DNA of 64,000 nucleotides from an uncultured Archangium sp. (GCA_903905455.1 CAIVGN010000238.1:32649-96648); one strand, 5' to 3'; shown: positions 8,270 to 20,143, numbered from the stretch's first letter. Translations and numbers: made by a program. Notes: generated by a model from the sequence alone, not told the origin.

Positions 8270-10729
8270 ATGAGCACCCCAGTCCTCCCGAAGCGCGCGC
8301 GTGTCGTCGTCATTGGCGGCGGAGTCATCGGCTCCTCCGTCGCGTACCACCTGGCCCACATGGGCTGGAAAGACGTGGTGCTGCTGGAGCGAGACCGGCT
8401 CACCTCGGGCACCACCTGGCACGCGGCCGGGCTGATGGTCACCTTCGGCTCGACCTCCGAGACGAGCACCGAGATGCGCAAGTACACCCGCGACCTCTAC
8501 GCGCGCCTCGAGGCCGAGACCGGCCAGGCCACCGGCTTCAAGCCCGTGGGCTTCATCGAGGTCGCCGCTGATCAGGACCGCCTCGAGGAGTACCGCCGGG
8601 TCTCCGCCTTCAACCGCTACTGCGGCGTCGACGTGCACGAGATCAGCCCCTCGGAGGTGAAGAAGCTCTTCCCCATCGCGAAGGTGGACGACGTGCTCGC
8701 CGGCTTCTACGTGAAGGAAGACGGCCGGGTGGACCCGGTCGACGTGACCATGGCCCTGGGCAAGGGCGCCAAGCTGCAGGGCGCGACCATCCTCGAGGGC
8801 GTGCCGGCCCTGGGCGTGGTCATCAAGAACGGCGCGGTGGCCGGGGTGGACACGGCCTTTGGCACCATCGAGTGCGAATACGTCGTCAACTGCGCGGGCA
8901 TGTGGGGCCGGCAGCTGGGCGCGAAGAACGGCGTCAACATCCCGCTCCAGTCGGCCGAGCACTACTACCTGATCACCGAGAAGATCGACGGCATCAGCCG
9001 CGACTGGCCGGTGCTCGAAGACCCGGGCTCCTACGGCTACTTCCGCGAGGAGGGCGGGGGGCTGATGGTGGGCATGTTCGAGCCGGTGTGCGCGCCGTGG
9101 AAGATCGAAGGCGTGCCCCACGACTTCTCCTTCGGCGAGATTCCCCCCGACTGGGACCGCATGGCCCCGTACCTCGAGAAGGCCATGGCCCGCGTGCCGG
9201 TCTCGCAGACCGCGGGCATCAAGAAGTTCTTCTGCGGCCCCGAGAGCTTCACCCCCGACCTGCGGCCCGTGGTGGGCGAGGCGCCCGAGGTGAAGAACTA
9301 CTTCGTGGCCGCGGGCCTCAACTCCATCGGCATCCTCACCGGCGGTGGCCTGGGCCGGGTGATGGCGCACTGGATCATCAACGGCCGCCCCGACGTGGAC
9401 GTCACCGGCATGAACATCGACCGGCTGCACGTCTACCAGTCGAACCCCGAGTACCGCCGCACGCGCACCGTGGAGTCGCTGGGCATGGTCTACGCCTGCC
9501 ACTACCCCAGCAAGTCGATGACCACCGCGCGCGACGCCAAGCGCTCGGCCATTCACGAGCGGCTCGTGGGCCAGGGCGCGTACTTCAAGGACGTCAGCGG
9601 CTGGGAAGGCGCCGACTGGTTCGAAGGCGAAGGCAAGACCCCGCAGCCGGGCCCGCTGTCCTTCGGCCGCATGGACTGGTGGAAGCACTGGGAGGCCGAG
9701 CACCGCGCCACCCGCGAGGGCGTCATCCTCATGGACATGTCGTTCATGTCGAAGTTCCGCGTCGAGGGGCGTGACGCGGGGCGGCTGCTCAACCAGCTCT
9801 CCGCCAACAACGTGGACGCCGAGAAGGGCCGCATCACCTACACCCAGTGGCTCAACGAGGGCGGCACGCTCGAGGCCGACCTCACGGTCACCAAGTTCGA
9901 CGACCGGAACTTCTTCGTGGTGGCCAGCGACACCGCGCACCGGCACGTGGAGACGCGCATGAAGCGGCTCTTCGGCGACGCCCACGCGTTCTGCTCCGAC
10001 GTCACCAGCGCCTACGCGCAGCTCAACATCCAGGGCCCGAAGTCGCGCGAGCTAATGCAGGCGGTGACCTCGGTGGACCTCTCGAACGACGCCTTCCCCT
10101 TCCGCGCGGTGACGGAGATCGACATCGGCTTCGCCCGCGTGTTGTGCGTGCGCATCACGTACCTGGGGGAGCTGGGTTACGAGCTCTACATCCCCACCGA
10201 GCAGGCGGTGCACGTGTACGACCGGCTGGTGAAGGCCGGCGCGCCCCTGGGCCTGCGCCACGCGGGGCTCAAGGCGCTCGCGTCGCTGCGCATGGAGAAG
10301 GGGTACCGCGACTACGGCCACGACATCGACAACACCGACTCGGTGCTGGAGGCGGGCCTGGGCTTCGCGGTGGACCTGAAGAAGGAGGGCGGGTTCATCG
10401 GCAAGGACGCGGTGCTCGCCAAGAAGAACGAGGGCCCCTTGAAGCGCCGCATCGTGCAGGTGCTGGTGAAGGACCCCGAGCCCCAGCTCTTCCACGCCGA
10501 GCCGCTGTGGAAGAACGGCAAGCGAGTGGGCTACGTGCGCGCGGCGTCCTACGGGCACACCCTGGGGGGCGCGGTGGGCCTGGCGATGATCGAAGGCGGC
10601 GCCGAGGTGGTCGACGCGAAGTTCCTCGCCGAGGGCGACTGGCAGGTGGAGATCGCCGGGAAGCGCTACCCGGCGATGGCCTCCATGAAGCCGCTCTACG
10701 ACCCCGAGAACAAGAAGGTCAAAGCCTGA
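8270..10729 (+). CDS. Dimethylglycine/sarcosine dehydrogenase-like FAD enzyme with GcvT domain
   Basis: An 819-aa two-domain enzyme. Residues 1-400 are a D-amino-acid-oxidase-type FAD domain with dinucleotide motif GGGVIGSS (16-23); TSGTTWHAAG contains His51 at the position that binds FAD covalently in dimethylglycine and sarcosine dehydrogenases. The second half is a GcvT-like tetrahydrofolate-binding domain (SANNVDAEKGRITYTQWLNEGG, GELGYELYIP, SLRMEKGYRDYGHDID). Expected reaction: oxidative demethylation of an N-methylated glycine with transfer of the one-carbon unit to tetrahydrofolate. The exact substrate cannot be told. The stop abuts the stop of the convergent vWA gene (TGA then TCA). 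Confidence 0.88.
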   Translation: MSTPVLPKRARVVVIGGGVIGSSVAYHLAHMGWKDVVLLERDRLTSGTTWHAAGLMVTFGSTSETSTEMRKYTRDLYARLEAETGQATGFKPVGFIEVAADQDRLEEYRRVSAFNRYCGVDVHEISPSEVKKLFPIAKVDDVLAGFYVKEDGRVDPVDVTMALGKGAKLQGATILEGVPALGVVIKNGAVAGVDTAFGTIECEYVVNCAGMWGRQLGAKNGVNIPLQSAEHYYLITEKIDGISRDWPVLEDPGSYGYFREEGGGLMVGMFEPVCAPWKIEGVPHDFSFGEIPPDWDRMAPYLEKAMARVPVSQTAGIKKFFCGPESFTPDLRPVVGEAPEVKNYFVAAGLNSIGILTGGGLGRVMAHWIINGRPDVDVTGMNIDRLHVYQSNPEYRRTRTVESLGMVYACHYPSKSMTTARDAKRSAIHERLVGQGAYFKDVSGWEGADWFEGEGKTPQPGPLSFGRMDWWKHWEAEHRATREGVILMDMSFMSKFRVEGRDAGRLLNQLSANNVDAEKGRITYTQWLNEGGTLEADLTVTKFDDRNFFVVASDTAHRHVETRMKRLFGDAHAFCSDVTSAYAQLNIQGPKSRELMQAVTSVDLSNDAFPFRAVTEIDIGFARVLCVRITYLGELGYELYIPTEQAVHVYDRLVKAGAPLGLRHAGLKALASLRMEKGYRDYGHDIDNTDSVLEAGLGFAVDLKKEGGFIGKDAVLAKKNEGPLKRRIVQVLVKDPEPQLFHAEPLWKNGKRVGYVRAASYGHTLGGAVGLAMIEGGAEVVDAKFLAEGDWQVEIAGKRYPAMASMKPLYDPENKKVKA

Positions 10730-12358
10730 TCAGTTGATGCCCGGGTCGCAGAGCCCGTTGGTGCAGATGGTCGACGCGCACTGCGTACCCGTGGTGCACG
10801 TGGCGCCCACCGGCAGCCCGCAGATGTTGCCGGAGCACAGCCCGTTGAGGCAGTCGGGGCCCACGTTGCAGGCCGAGCCGTTGGGCAGGCCGGCGCCGCC
10901 GTCGCGACGGTCGACCTCGGTGAGGCTGCCGTCGGCGCAGCCGTAGACGATGCTCACGCGCGCGGTGGAGTCGGTCGCCACCAGGTTACACAGGCCGCCG
11001 TAGAAGGTGATGCGCACCGTGGCCGGCGAGTAGTCCCAGCCGTTGCCGTGGACCACGTCGCGGTTCTGGAGCACGCCGTTGACGTACACGAAGACCTTGG
11101 CCGGGTCGGGCGGGGCGGTGGCGAGGCGGTACTCGCAGCCCAGGGCGCCCTGGGCGATGAGGTTGAAGGCCGCGAGCAGGCCCGGGGCGTCGTCGGCCTG
11201 GTAGTACTTGGTGGCGCCGGGGCGCGCGGTGCCGCCGGCGGTGGCGATGTCGGCGAGGTTCTGCGCGCTCACGCCCGAGCCGAAGCCCACCACGAAGGTC
11301 TTGATGCCCTTCTGCGCGAGGTTGGTGGTGGCCGCCTGGGTGCCGTTGCCCATGCAGGTCTCGGAGCCGTCGGTCACCAGCATCACGTAGTTGGCGCGCA
11401 TGGGGTCGGACAGCTCGGGCACGAGGCCCGCCGCGGTGAGCACCCCGCCGATGGGCGTCTTGCCGCCGGGGCCGTTCATGTCGAGGGCGGTGCCGATGGA
11501 GGCCGCGCGCTGGTCACCCACGGTCACCGAGACCGGGCCGGGCACGCACTGCTGGGCGTTGCCGCCGCCCGCGGGGAAGAGCATCAGCCCGAACTGGATC
11601 TGCGACTGGTACTGCGAGGTCACCTGCTTGATGGCCGCGGTGCCGATGTCCCACTTGGACACGCCGTTGATCAGCTCGGTCATGGAGCCCGACTTGTCGA
11701 AGGCGATGAACATGTTGGAGTTCACCTTGGCCGCCTGGAAGAGCTCGCCGCCGCAGGAGGTCGCGCCGCCGTCGGCCGCGGCCTGAACGCAGGTGCCGTC
11801 GCTGGCGCAGGTCGAGCCCATGTTGCAGCCCGAGGTCTTGCAGTCGCTGATGCACTTGCCCACGGCGTTGCACAGCTGGCCCGCCGCGCAGTCGGCCTTG
11901 TCGCCGCAGCCGCCGGTGGGCACGCAGCCGCCGACGGTGGAGCACTTCTCGGAGGCGGCGCAGTCGGCGCCGGTGGTGCACTTGCCCGCGCAGGTGCCGC
12001 TGGCGAGGCAGACCGCGGTGCTGCCGCAGCTCCCGACGCCCTGGCAGCTCTGCGCGCACAGGCCGGCGGCGGTGCAGGCCTGGCCGGTGAGACAGTCGGC
12101 GTCGGCGCCGCAGCCGACCTTGGTGACGCAGCCGCCGGCCTTCGAGCACTTCTCGTTGGCCTGGCACTGGGTGTCTGCGGTGCAGGTGGTGGCGCAGGTC
12201 TGGGTGTCGAGACAGGTCAGGGAGCCCATGCAGTCGGTGGTCGCCTGGCATTGCGCGCCGACCTGGCCTCCGCCGCAGTTGCAGCCGGCCAGCATCACGG
12301 CGGCGCCGAGCGCCAGCAACACCGAGAACTGCCCGCCCGCGAAAGTGATCTTCTTCAT
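10730..12358 (-). CDS. Lipoprotein with Cys-rich repeats and von Willebrand A domain
   Basis: A 542-aa surface lipoprotein. Signal MKKITFAGGQFSVLLALGAA with lipobox LAGC (Cys26). Residues 30-200 are about ten short Cys-rich repeats (GxxC....DCxxGxxCxxxxxC type). The vWA domain follows, with MIDAS DKSGS (D221, S223, S225), T in GGKTPIGG, and D in MLVTDGSETC. A further Cys-rich tail closes the protein (CNVGPDCLNGLC, CTTGTQCASTIC). A start at 12358 is supported by AAGGAG eight bases upstream. Expected role: metal-dependent binding to another protein or matrix at the cell surface. Confidence 0.87.
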   Translation of the reverse strand: MKKITFAGGQFSVLLALGAAVMLAGCNCGGGQVGAQCQATTDCMGSLTCLDTQTCATTCTADTQCQANEKCSKAGGCVTKVGCGADADCLTGQACTAAGLCAQSCQGVGSCGSTAVCLASGTCAGKCTTGADCAASEKCSTVGGCVPTGGCGDKADCAAGQLCNAVGKCISDCKTSGCNMGSTCASDGTCVQAAADGGATSCGGELFQAAKVNSNMFIAFDKSGSMTELINGVSKWDIGTAAIKQVTSQYQSQIQFGLMLFPAGGGNAQQCVPGPVSVTVGDQRAASIGTALDMNGPGGKTPIGGVLTAAGLVPELSDPMRANYVMLVTDGSETCMGNGTQAATTNLAQKGIKTFVVGFGSGVSAQNLADIATAGGTARPGATKYYQADDAPGLLAAFNLIAQGALGCEYRLATAPPDPAKVFVYVNGVLQNRDVVHGNGWDYSPATVRITFYGGLCNLVATDSTARVSIVYGCADGSLTEVDRRDGGAGLPNGSACNVGPDCLNGLCSGNICGLPVGATCTTGTQCASTICTNGLCDPGIN

Positions 12359-12510
12359 GTCTTCGGCTCCTTGTTTCGTTCGGCCCGGCCCTCGGCGGTG
12401 CAGTGCCGGGGGGTCCTCGTTGATGGTCTCATGCACGGAGGTACCGCGCATCTTGCGGGCCCGGCCAAGTGGTGAGGCGCGGCACACCTGAGGTCACTAT
12501 GTGAGGCCCC

Positions 12511-13146
12511 ATGCGTGTCTTGAGCTTGTTGGTGCTGGGATGGTCTTCGATGGGGTGGGCGCAGCCGGCGGGGGCGTGGCGGCTCGACGTGGCGAAGAGC
12601 GAGCTGGTGGTCAAGGTGTGGAAGACGGGCGCCGCGGCGGCGCTGGCCCATGACCACGTGGTGCGCGCGACGAAGTTCTCGGGCGAGGTGTCGCTCGACG
12701 AGGCGGGGGCCCCGGAGTCGTTGGCCCTGGCGGTCAGCGTGGAGGTGGCGTCGCTCGTGCCCGACGAGCCGGAGACGCGGAAGAAGTACTTCATCGTGGG
12801 ACCCCCGGTGCCGCCGGCCGATCAGCTGAAGGTGAAGGAGCACTTGCTGGGCGACGAGCAGCTCGACGCGGCGAAGTTCAAGGCCATCAGCTTCAAGAGC
12901 GACGGAGTGTACAGGGAAGCGGGCGGTGGTCTCCAGTGTCGGGGCCAGCTGACACTGCACGGGGTGACCAGGGAGGTGCGGTTTCCCCTCACGGTGAAGG
13001 CGGGGGTGGGGGTGGTCGAAGGGGACGCTTCGGTGCGCCTGAAGACCAGCGACTTCGGGGTGGCGCCGTTCTCGACCGCGCTGGGTTTGATTCGGAACAA
13101 GGACGAGGTGGAGTTGGTGCTGCACCTGGTGGCGGTGCGGCCGTGA
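12511..13146 (+). CDS. YceI family periplasmic protein
   Basis: A 211-aa exported protein with a short signal peptide ending near MGWAQPAGA. The body is the YceI lipocalin-like barrel: WRLDVAKSELVVKVWKTG, LAHDHVVRATKFSGEV, FKAISFKSDGV, GQLTLHGVTREVRFPLTV and VRLKTSDFGVAPF. Known members bind isoprenoid-type lipids in the periplasm; the ligand here is unknown. It is divergent from the vWA lipoprotein, and its stop is followed within 5 bp by repeat element B. Confidence 0.88.
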   Translation: MRVLSLLVLGWSSMGWAQPAGAWRLDVAKSELVVKVWKTGAAAALAHDHVVRATKFSGEVSLDEAGAPESLALAVSVEVASLVPDEPETRKKYFIVGPPVPPADQLKVKEHLLGDEQLDAAKFKAISFKSDGVYREAGGGLQCRGQLTLHGVTREVRFPLTVKAGVGVVEGDASVRLKTSDFGVAPFSTALGLIRNKDEVELVLHLVAVRP

Positions 13147-13150
13147 GGTC

Positions 13151-13539
13151 GTGAGGCTTCGACGTGCGGAGGCGAACAGCAGCCTGAAGGGTGGCGGTCG
13201 TTCGCGGGTCGGCGGCCCTGCGCATCACGAGCGAGCCCCGCGGAGGCGCGGCGTCTCGATTCTGCAACACTGACGGACTCCGTGGGGGTGCGCACCACCA
13301 CCGAGTCCGTCAGAGTGCAGTGCCCGAGACGAAGCCTGCCGGACCAGTCATCGTCGCGCCTCGATTGTTCAACAGTGACGGACTTTCAGCGCATGGGGAC
13401 GACACCAGCAGTCCGTCAGTGTGCGCTCGCGGGGACGAAGCCTGGACGGGCCAGTCACCGTCGCGGTCGGGCCGAGGGGCTGCTCAAGCCGAGCACGGCG
13501 CTGGGCCACACACCCCCCGCGCTCCCCATGGCTTTGGCC
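13151..13539. repeat. Dispersed intergenic element B with two palindromes
   Basis: Copy B in the same orientation as A. It contains a first palindrome at 13270-13313 that matches copy A, then a second at 13376-13418 whose 9-bp outer arms (TGACGGACT / AGTCCGTCA) are kept while the interior is different. Flanks match A: GGCGAACAGCAGCCTGAAGGG, GGCGTCTCGATT, GAGACGAAGCCTG (repeated as GGGACGAAGCCTGG after the second palindrome), CGAGGGGCTGCTCAA and CCCCATGGCTTTGGCC. The doubled core shows tandem duplication or one element inserted in another. It lies between two convergent genes. Confidence 0.85.
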
Positions 13540-13885
13540 TTTGCCCGCTCCCAGCGCGTGGCCTCGAGTCGCGCGAACCAACCGCCCAGGCAGCAGCCAC
13601 TGACTTCCTGTCCTGGCTGCCGAAGGGCAGCACCTGCAGCTGCAAGATGCTGCTGCTTCAGCGCCCCGCGTCGCCCCTGACGAAAACTGTCGAGGGCCGA
13701 CGGTGGATCAACCCCCACCGACCGTTCCTGGAAATCGAGGCCACGCCCCGAATCCCTCTGAATTCCGGCTGGTTCGCGCGGCAGCTGAGCGCTCCCCTGT
13801 CCCCGGCACCCATTCCCAGCGCCGACCGCTGCCGATCGCAGGAGACGAAGACCTCCCATCGAAGTGCCACGTCACCGCCGGCCGC
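13540..13885. other. Gene-free remainder of the YceI-histidine kinase gap
   Basis: No supported gene here. Short frames exist on both strands, but none has convincing composition or a ribosome-binding site. There is no obvious hairpin terminator. It may be decayed sequence next to element B. Confidence 0.5.
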
Positions 13886-16800
13886 TCAGGCCCACCTGGT
13901 CAACGCCGCCTCGAGGTCAAGCGCCCGTGCCGGCTTCGGCACATGGTCGTCCATGCCCACCGCCAGGCAGCGCGCCCGGTCCTCGGCCATGGCGTTGGCC
14001 GTCATCGCCACCACCGGCGTGCGCGGCAGGCCCTTCGCCGCCTCCCGCGCGCGAATGGCCGACGTCGCCTCGAAGCCGTCGAGGTCGGGCATCTGGCAGT
14101 CCATGAAGATCACGTCCCACGGGCCGCGCCCGTGAGCCTCGACGGCCGCGCGCCCGTCCTCCACCAGGGTCACCTCGCAGCCCAGTCGCTCGAGCATGGC
14201 CCGCGCGATGCGCTGGTTCACCGGGTTGTCTTCCGCGACCAGCACCCGCCGCCGCTTCACTTCCCGGGGCGGTGGCAGGGTCTGGGGTGTCGCCATCACC
14301 GGCGCGGCCTCCGGCGTCGCCCCCTGCGCGGTGGCGATGGCCCGGGCCACCATCTTCCCGAAGGCGGCCGTGGCCACGGGCCGGTGCACCACCGAGGTGA
14401 GTCCCGGGCGTTCCCCGCGCCGCTGGGTGTTCGCGGCGTAGAGCACGAAGGCCGTGCCCCGCGGCGGCGCCGTGGCCAGCACCGGCTCGACCGTGGCCTC
14501 CGAGAGCAGCACCGCGTCGAAGCGACCCCGCACCAGCGCCGCGCGCGCCCCGTCGGTGTCCACCGCCACCTCGACCTCCGCGCCCTCGGCCTCGAGCTGT
14601 TCCCGCACCAACCGCCGCTGCAGCGCCAGCCGCTCCACCGCCAACACCCGCTTCCCGGTGAGCGCCGGCACGCGGGGCGCCGGGCGCGGCGTCTCTTCTT
14701 CCAGCGGCAGCGTCACCTCGAAGCACGTGCCTGCCCCCGGCGCGCTCTCGAGGGTGATGGTGCCGCCCAGCCCCGCCACCAGCCGCCGCGAGATGGCGAG
14801 GCCCAGGCCCGTGCCCCCGAAGCGCCGCGAGGTCGAGGCGTCGGCCTGGGTGAAGGGCTCGAAGAGCACTTGCTGCCGCTCGAGCGGAATGCCCGGCCCG
14901 GTGTCGCTGACCCGCACCACCAGCGACGGCCCGCTGCGCTCGAGCTCGAGCAGCACGTGCCCCGCGGCCGTGAACTTCACCGCGTTGCCTACGAGGTTGG
15001 TGATCACCTGCCGCAGCCGCGACGGGTCGCCCCACACGCGCTGCGGCGCCGCGGCGTCGATGCGCACCAGCAGCTCCACCGGCGTGTCGCGCACCTTGCC
15101 GCGGAACAGCTCGACCGTGTCGTAGACCAGCTGCTGCGCGTCGAACACCAGGCGCTCGAACTCCAGCCGGCCCGCCTCGATCTTCGAGAAGTCGAGCACG
15201 TCGTTGAGGATGACCAGCAGCCCCTCGGCGGAGCGGTACACGGTGCGCGCCGCCTCTTCCTGCTCGGGGTTCAGGTCCATGCCCAGCAACAGCTCGGTCA
15301 TGCCCAGCACCCCGTTCATCGGCGTGCGGATCTCGTGGCTCATGTTCGCCAGGAACGAGCTCTTGGCCCGGTTGGCCTCGTCGGCTTTCGCGGCCAGTTC
15401 GGTGGCCAGCCGCGACTGCCGCTCGAGCGCTTCTTCGGCGTGCTTACGCGGGGTGATGTCGGCGCGGATCGAGACGTACTTTTCGATTTTCCCCTGCGGC
15501 CCGAAGATGGGCTCCACCAGCGCGTCGACCCAGTAGAAGCTTCCGTCCTTCTTCTTGTTGCACACCTCGTTGCGCCAACTGTGGCCGCTGGCGACGGTGC
15601 GCCACATCTCGGCCCAGAAGGCCTTCGGGTGCACCCCGGAGTTGAGCACCCGGTGGTTCTTCCCCAGCAGCTCCTCGCGGCCGTAGCCGGTGATCTCGCA
15701 CAGCTTGTCGTTGGCGCTGGTGATCAGCCCGTCGAGGCCCGCGGTGCTCACGATGAACTGTTGATCGATGGTCCGGTAGAGCGCCTCGCGCTCGCGCATC
15801 TGCTGGTCGGCCACGCGCTGGGCCTCGCGGAGTTCCTGCGTCATGCGCAGCGCCAGGTGCAGTGCCTGGGTCCGGCTGCGCCCCGCCAGCCAGGCCACCA
15901 GCACCAGTAGCAGCGTCAGGGCGACGCCCGCGGTGCGCTGGCTCTTGGAGGCGAAGTCGCTGAGCGTGGCCTCGAACTGCGGCGTCGAGCGGGTGTGCAT
16001 CAGCAGCGTGCGCCCGCCGGCCTCCACCAGGGTGTCGCTCGAGTAGCGGCCCCCGTTCTCCGGGGCCCCCTTGAGGTGGCCGTCGGGGTCGTAGAGCGAG
16101 GCCTCGTCGCTCTTCGCGGTGCCGTCGTAGATGTCGAGGTCGATGAGCCCGTCGCCCGCGCTGAGGGTGCCGGCGAAGAGCTCGTCGGCGATGATCGGCG
16201 CGAAGACGAAGGCCCGCAGCGCGTCGTGCCGCTGCGCCGCCGTGCGGAAGCCCCGGTCGATGCGAAACACCGGCAGGATCATCAGCATGCCCGTGCGCCC
16301 GCCCTCCCCGCGGTGGAGCTGCACCGGCGGGGTGAGCGTCGCCAACCCCGTCTCGATCGCCCGCTCGAGGGCCACGCGCAGGCGCGGCTCGGCGTTCAGG
16401 TCGAGGCCGAGCAGCTCGCGGTTCTGCGCCAGCGGCTCGATGACCGTCACCACCGACAGTTGCTCGCCGACCCCGTCGGACTGCACCGCGAAGTCGGGCG
16501 CGAAGTCGGCGCGCTGCCGCGCGAGAAAGGCGTCGAGTTGGTCCCGCGGGGTGGCCTCGATGACCCCGAAGCCGTGCACCCCGGGAAACTCCGCCGAGAG
16601 GTCCCTCGATTGGACGTAGGCAAGGAAATCCCGGCGTCCCATGACCTGGTTGCTGGCGTAGGCGCCCCGCGCACCCTTGAGCCCGTATTCCGGCATCGAC
16701 AGCCGGCGTCGCGCCTCGGCCAACAGCCGGTCGTGGGCCCTCAAGAAGCGAACCTGGCCCTCGGCCTGCTCCCGCTCGGCCGTGCTCTGGGACACGGCCC

Positions 16801-16930
16801 ACGTCACGCACAGGCCCCCCGCGAGCGCCACGAGCATCATCCCGGCCACGGCCCAGCGCGTGCGCTGTTCGGCTCTCTGGAGACGGCTTTCCACGTCGGG
16901 CCCCAGGCCATGCACGATCGGATCCGCCAT
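13886..16930 (-). CDS. Hybrid sensor histidine kinase (CHASE-PAS-HisKA-HATPase-REC)
   Basis: A 1014-aa membrane sensor. Order: transmembrane segment (about 27-47), extracytoplasmic CHASE-like domain (about 65-325, with FPGVHGFGVIEATPRDQLDAF), second transmembrane segment (334-350), PAS domain with PAC end (about 385-495, ITGYGREELLGKNHRVLNS), HisKA with phospho-acceptor His532 in SHEIRTPMNG, HATPase with [14 protein letters not shown], a degenerate receiver (FDAVLLSEATVE has no phospho-acceptor Asp), and a complete C-terminal receiver (VLVAEDNPVNQRIA, FMDCQMPDLDGFEA). Likely outcome is phosphorelay to its own receiver and then to an unlinked partner. ATG at 16930 is chosen; one at 16960 is in frame. 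It is divergent from another hybrid kinase. Confidence 0.88.
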   Translation of the reverse strand: MADPIVHGLGPDVESRLQRAEQRTRWAVAGMMLVALAGGLCVTWAVSQSTAEREQAEGQVRFLRAHDRLLAEARRRLSMPEYGLKGARGAYASNQVMGRRDFLAYVQSRDLSAEFPGVHGFGVIEATPRDQLDAFLARQRADFAPDFAVQSDGVGEQLSVVTVIEPLAQNRELLGLDLNAEPRLRVALERAIETGLATLTPPVQLHRGEGGRTGMLMILPVFRIDRGFRTAAQRHDALRAFVFAPIIADELFAGTLSAGDGLIDLDIYDGTAKSDEASLYDPDGHLKGAPENGGRYSSDTLVEAGGRTLLMHTRSTPQFEATLSDFASKSQRTAGVALTLLLVLVAWLAGRSRTQALHLALRMTQELREAQRVADQQMREREALYRTIDQQFIVSTAGLDGLITSANDKLCEITGYGREELLGKNHRVLNSGVHPKAFWAEMWRTVASGHSWRNEVCNKKKDGSFYWVDALVEPIFGPQGKIEKYVSIRADITPRKHAEEALERQSRLATELAAKADEANRAKSSFLANMSHEIRTPMNGVLGMTELLLGMDLNPEQEEAARTVYRSAEGLLVILNDVLDFSKIEAGRLEFERLVFDAQQLVYDTVELFRGKVRDTPVELLVRIDAAAPQRVWGDPSRLRQVITNLVGNAVKFTAAGHVLLELERSGPSLVVRVSDTGPGIPLERQQVLFEPFTQADASTSRRFGGTGLGLAISRRLVAGLGGTITLESAPGAGTCFEVTLPLEEETPRPAPRVPALTGKRVLAVERLALQRRLVREQLEAEGAEVEVAVDTDGARAALVRGRFDAVLLSEATVEPVLATAPPRGTAFVLYAANTQRRGERPGLTSVVHRPVATAAFGKMVARAIATAQGATPEAAPVMATPQTLPPPREVKRRRVLVAEDNPVNQRIARAMLERLGCEVTLVEDGRAAVEAHGRGPWDVIFMDCQMPDLDGFEATSAIRAREAAKGLPRTPVVAMTANAMAEDRARCLAVGMDDHVPKPARALDLEAALTRWA

Positions 16931-17042
16931 CGACCCACCCGGAGGACTCCACGCACCCATGGGTCATTGATTGTCAGTGGGGTTCAAATGACCTCACTGG
17001 AGGGTGCGGCGCGCCCATCATGGGTCGGGTTAGACATTCTCC

Positions 17043-18815
<1,773 letters not shown>

Positions 18816-19522
18816 TGAGGGGCGCCGCCGCCGCGGCCTGCTCCAGCATCCAGTCCTTGAGGCCCGCGGTGAAGCGCACGCCCCTGGGGATGCTGGTGCT
18901 GCTCAGCGCCAGGCCCTTGTACTTGAGCAGCTCGATGCGCGGGTGCCCGGGGTCGATGCCTACCGGGGCGCGCTTGAGCTTCTCCATGCCGTCGGGGGTC
19001 AGCCCGTGCTCGAGCGCCGCGTCGACCAGCTTCTGGGCCACCGGGCCCGTTTTCTCGTCCACCAGGCGCTTGCGCAGCCGCTGCAGGGCCAAAGGTTCGA
19101 GGGCGTAGAAGCCGAAGGCCACGAGGTCTTCGAGGCCGAGGTGGAAGTAGAGCGCCGCCGGGCCCTCCATGGGCTTGAAGCCCTCGAAGGGCACCAGGGC
19201 GGCGACGTGGGTCTTGTAGGGGCTCTTGTCCTTGGAGAAGCGCACGTCGCGGTTGAGGCGGAAGAGCTTGGGCGGCCCCAGCTTGCGCCCGTGAATCTTC
19301 GCAAGCGGCGCGGGCAGCTCGGCCAGCAGGGCGGTCAGCGGCTGGAGCCACAGCGCCTCGTAGGCGTCGCGGTGGGCGTGGAACCACTCGCGGTTCTGCG
19401 CGAGCGACAGTCCCTGGAACCACGAGACGCCGTCCTTGGGGAAGCCAGTGAAGCGCGGTTCGCTCATGGGCCCCACGCTTACCCCAGAGCAGGCCGGGCC
19501 CGGTGTGCTACGCGCGGCCCGC

Positions 19523-20140
19523 ATGGGCTGGACCATCAACTACGAAGTGGAAGTGACCCCCGGGGCGCTGGCGCCTGACGCCGCGGCCCTCGAGGCCCAC
19601 CTCGACACCTGGAACGCCCGGCTCTCGACGCTCTGCGAGCCGTACGTGTTGAAGGCCACCGACCTGCCGGGGCGCTGGCGCGGCTACACCCGGCCGGCCC
19701 CCTCGGCCCGGGCCGCCGACGACTACGTGACCCTGGTGCACGCCCTGGCCGAGCTCGAGGCGCGGTTCCCGGGGCTCTTTGCGACCATCTCCGACGAAGA
19801 CGGCATCTTGAGCCACGCGCGCCCCTGTGAAATCGACGCCGTCGCGCTGCGCCGCAGCATGCTCGCGCAGTGGAGCGCCGATGAGCGCGAGCTCGCGGTG
19901 CCCGAGTCGGAGGACCCGCAGGAGGCGCTGCTGCAGAACCTCCGCCACGAGGCGGCCGCCGTGGGCAAGGCCTTCGCCGCCGAGCGCCTCACGGAGGCGG
20001 ACTTCACGACGCTGGAGGAGCAGGAAGAGCGGCAGCTGACGCTCGAGCTGCAGCGCCTGGTGGGGGCTCCGGTCGAAGCCGCGCCCCCGCTCCCGCCCAA
20101 CGTCATCGCGGTGGACTTCAAGAACCGCAAGAAGCGCTGA
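19523..20140 (+). CDS. Hypothetical protein
   Basis: Unrecognised 205-aa soluble acidic protein, rich in Glu and Ala with two long predicted helices (for example AEERLTE-type stretches near 150-180) and a basic C-terminus VDFKNRKKR. No signal peptide or membrane segment. ATG at 19523 is chosen because earlier in-frame ATGs overlap the start of the divergent DUF2461 gene. It ends 3 bp from the convergent AT-hook gene. Confidence 0.65.
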   Translation: MGWTINYEVEVTPGALAPDAAALEAHLDTWNARLSTLCEPYVLKATDLPGRWRGYTRPAPSARAADDYVTLVHALAELEARFPGLFATISDEDGILSHARPCEIDAVALRRSMLAQWSADERELAVPESEDPQEALLQNLRHEAAAVGKAFAAERLTEADFTTLEEQEERQLTLELQRLVGAPVEAAPPLPPNVIAVDFKNRKKR

Positions 20141-20143
20141 CGG

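Noticed and set aside
13191..14135. Long plus-strand open frame across repeat element B and into the histidine kinase gene
   Set aside because: Composition is shadow-like, it crosses the palindromes and is antisense to the well-supported kinase gene.
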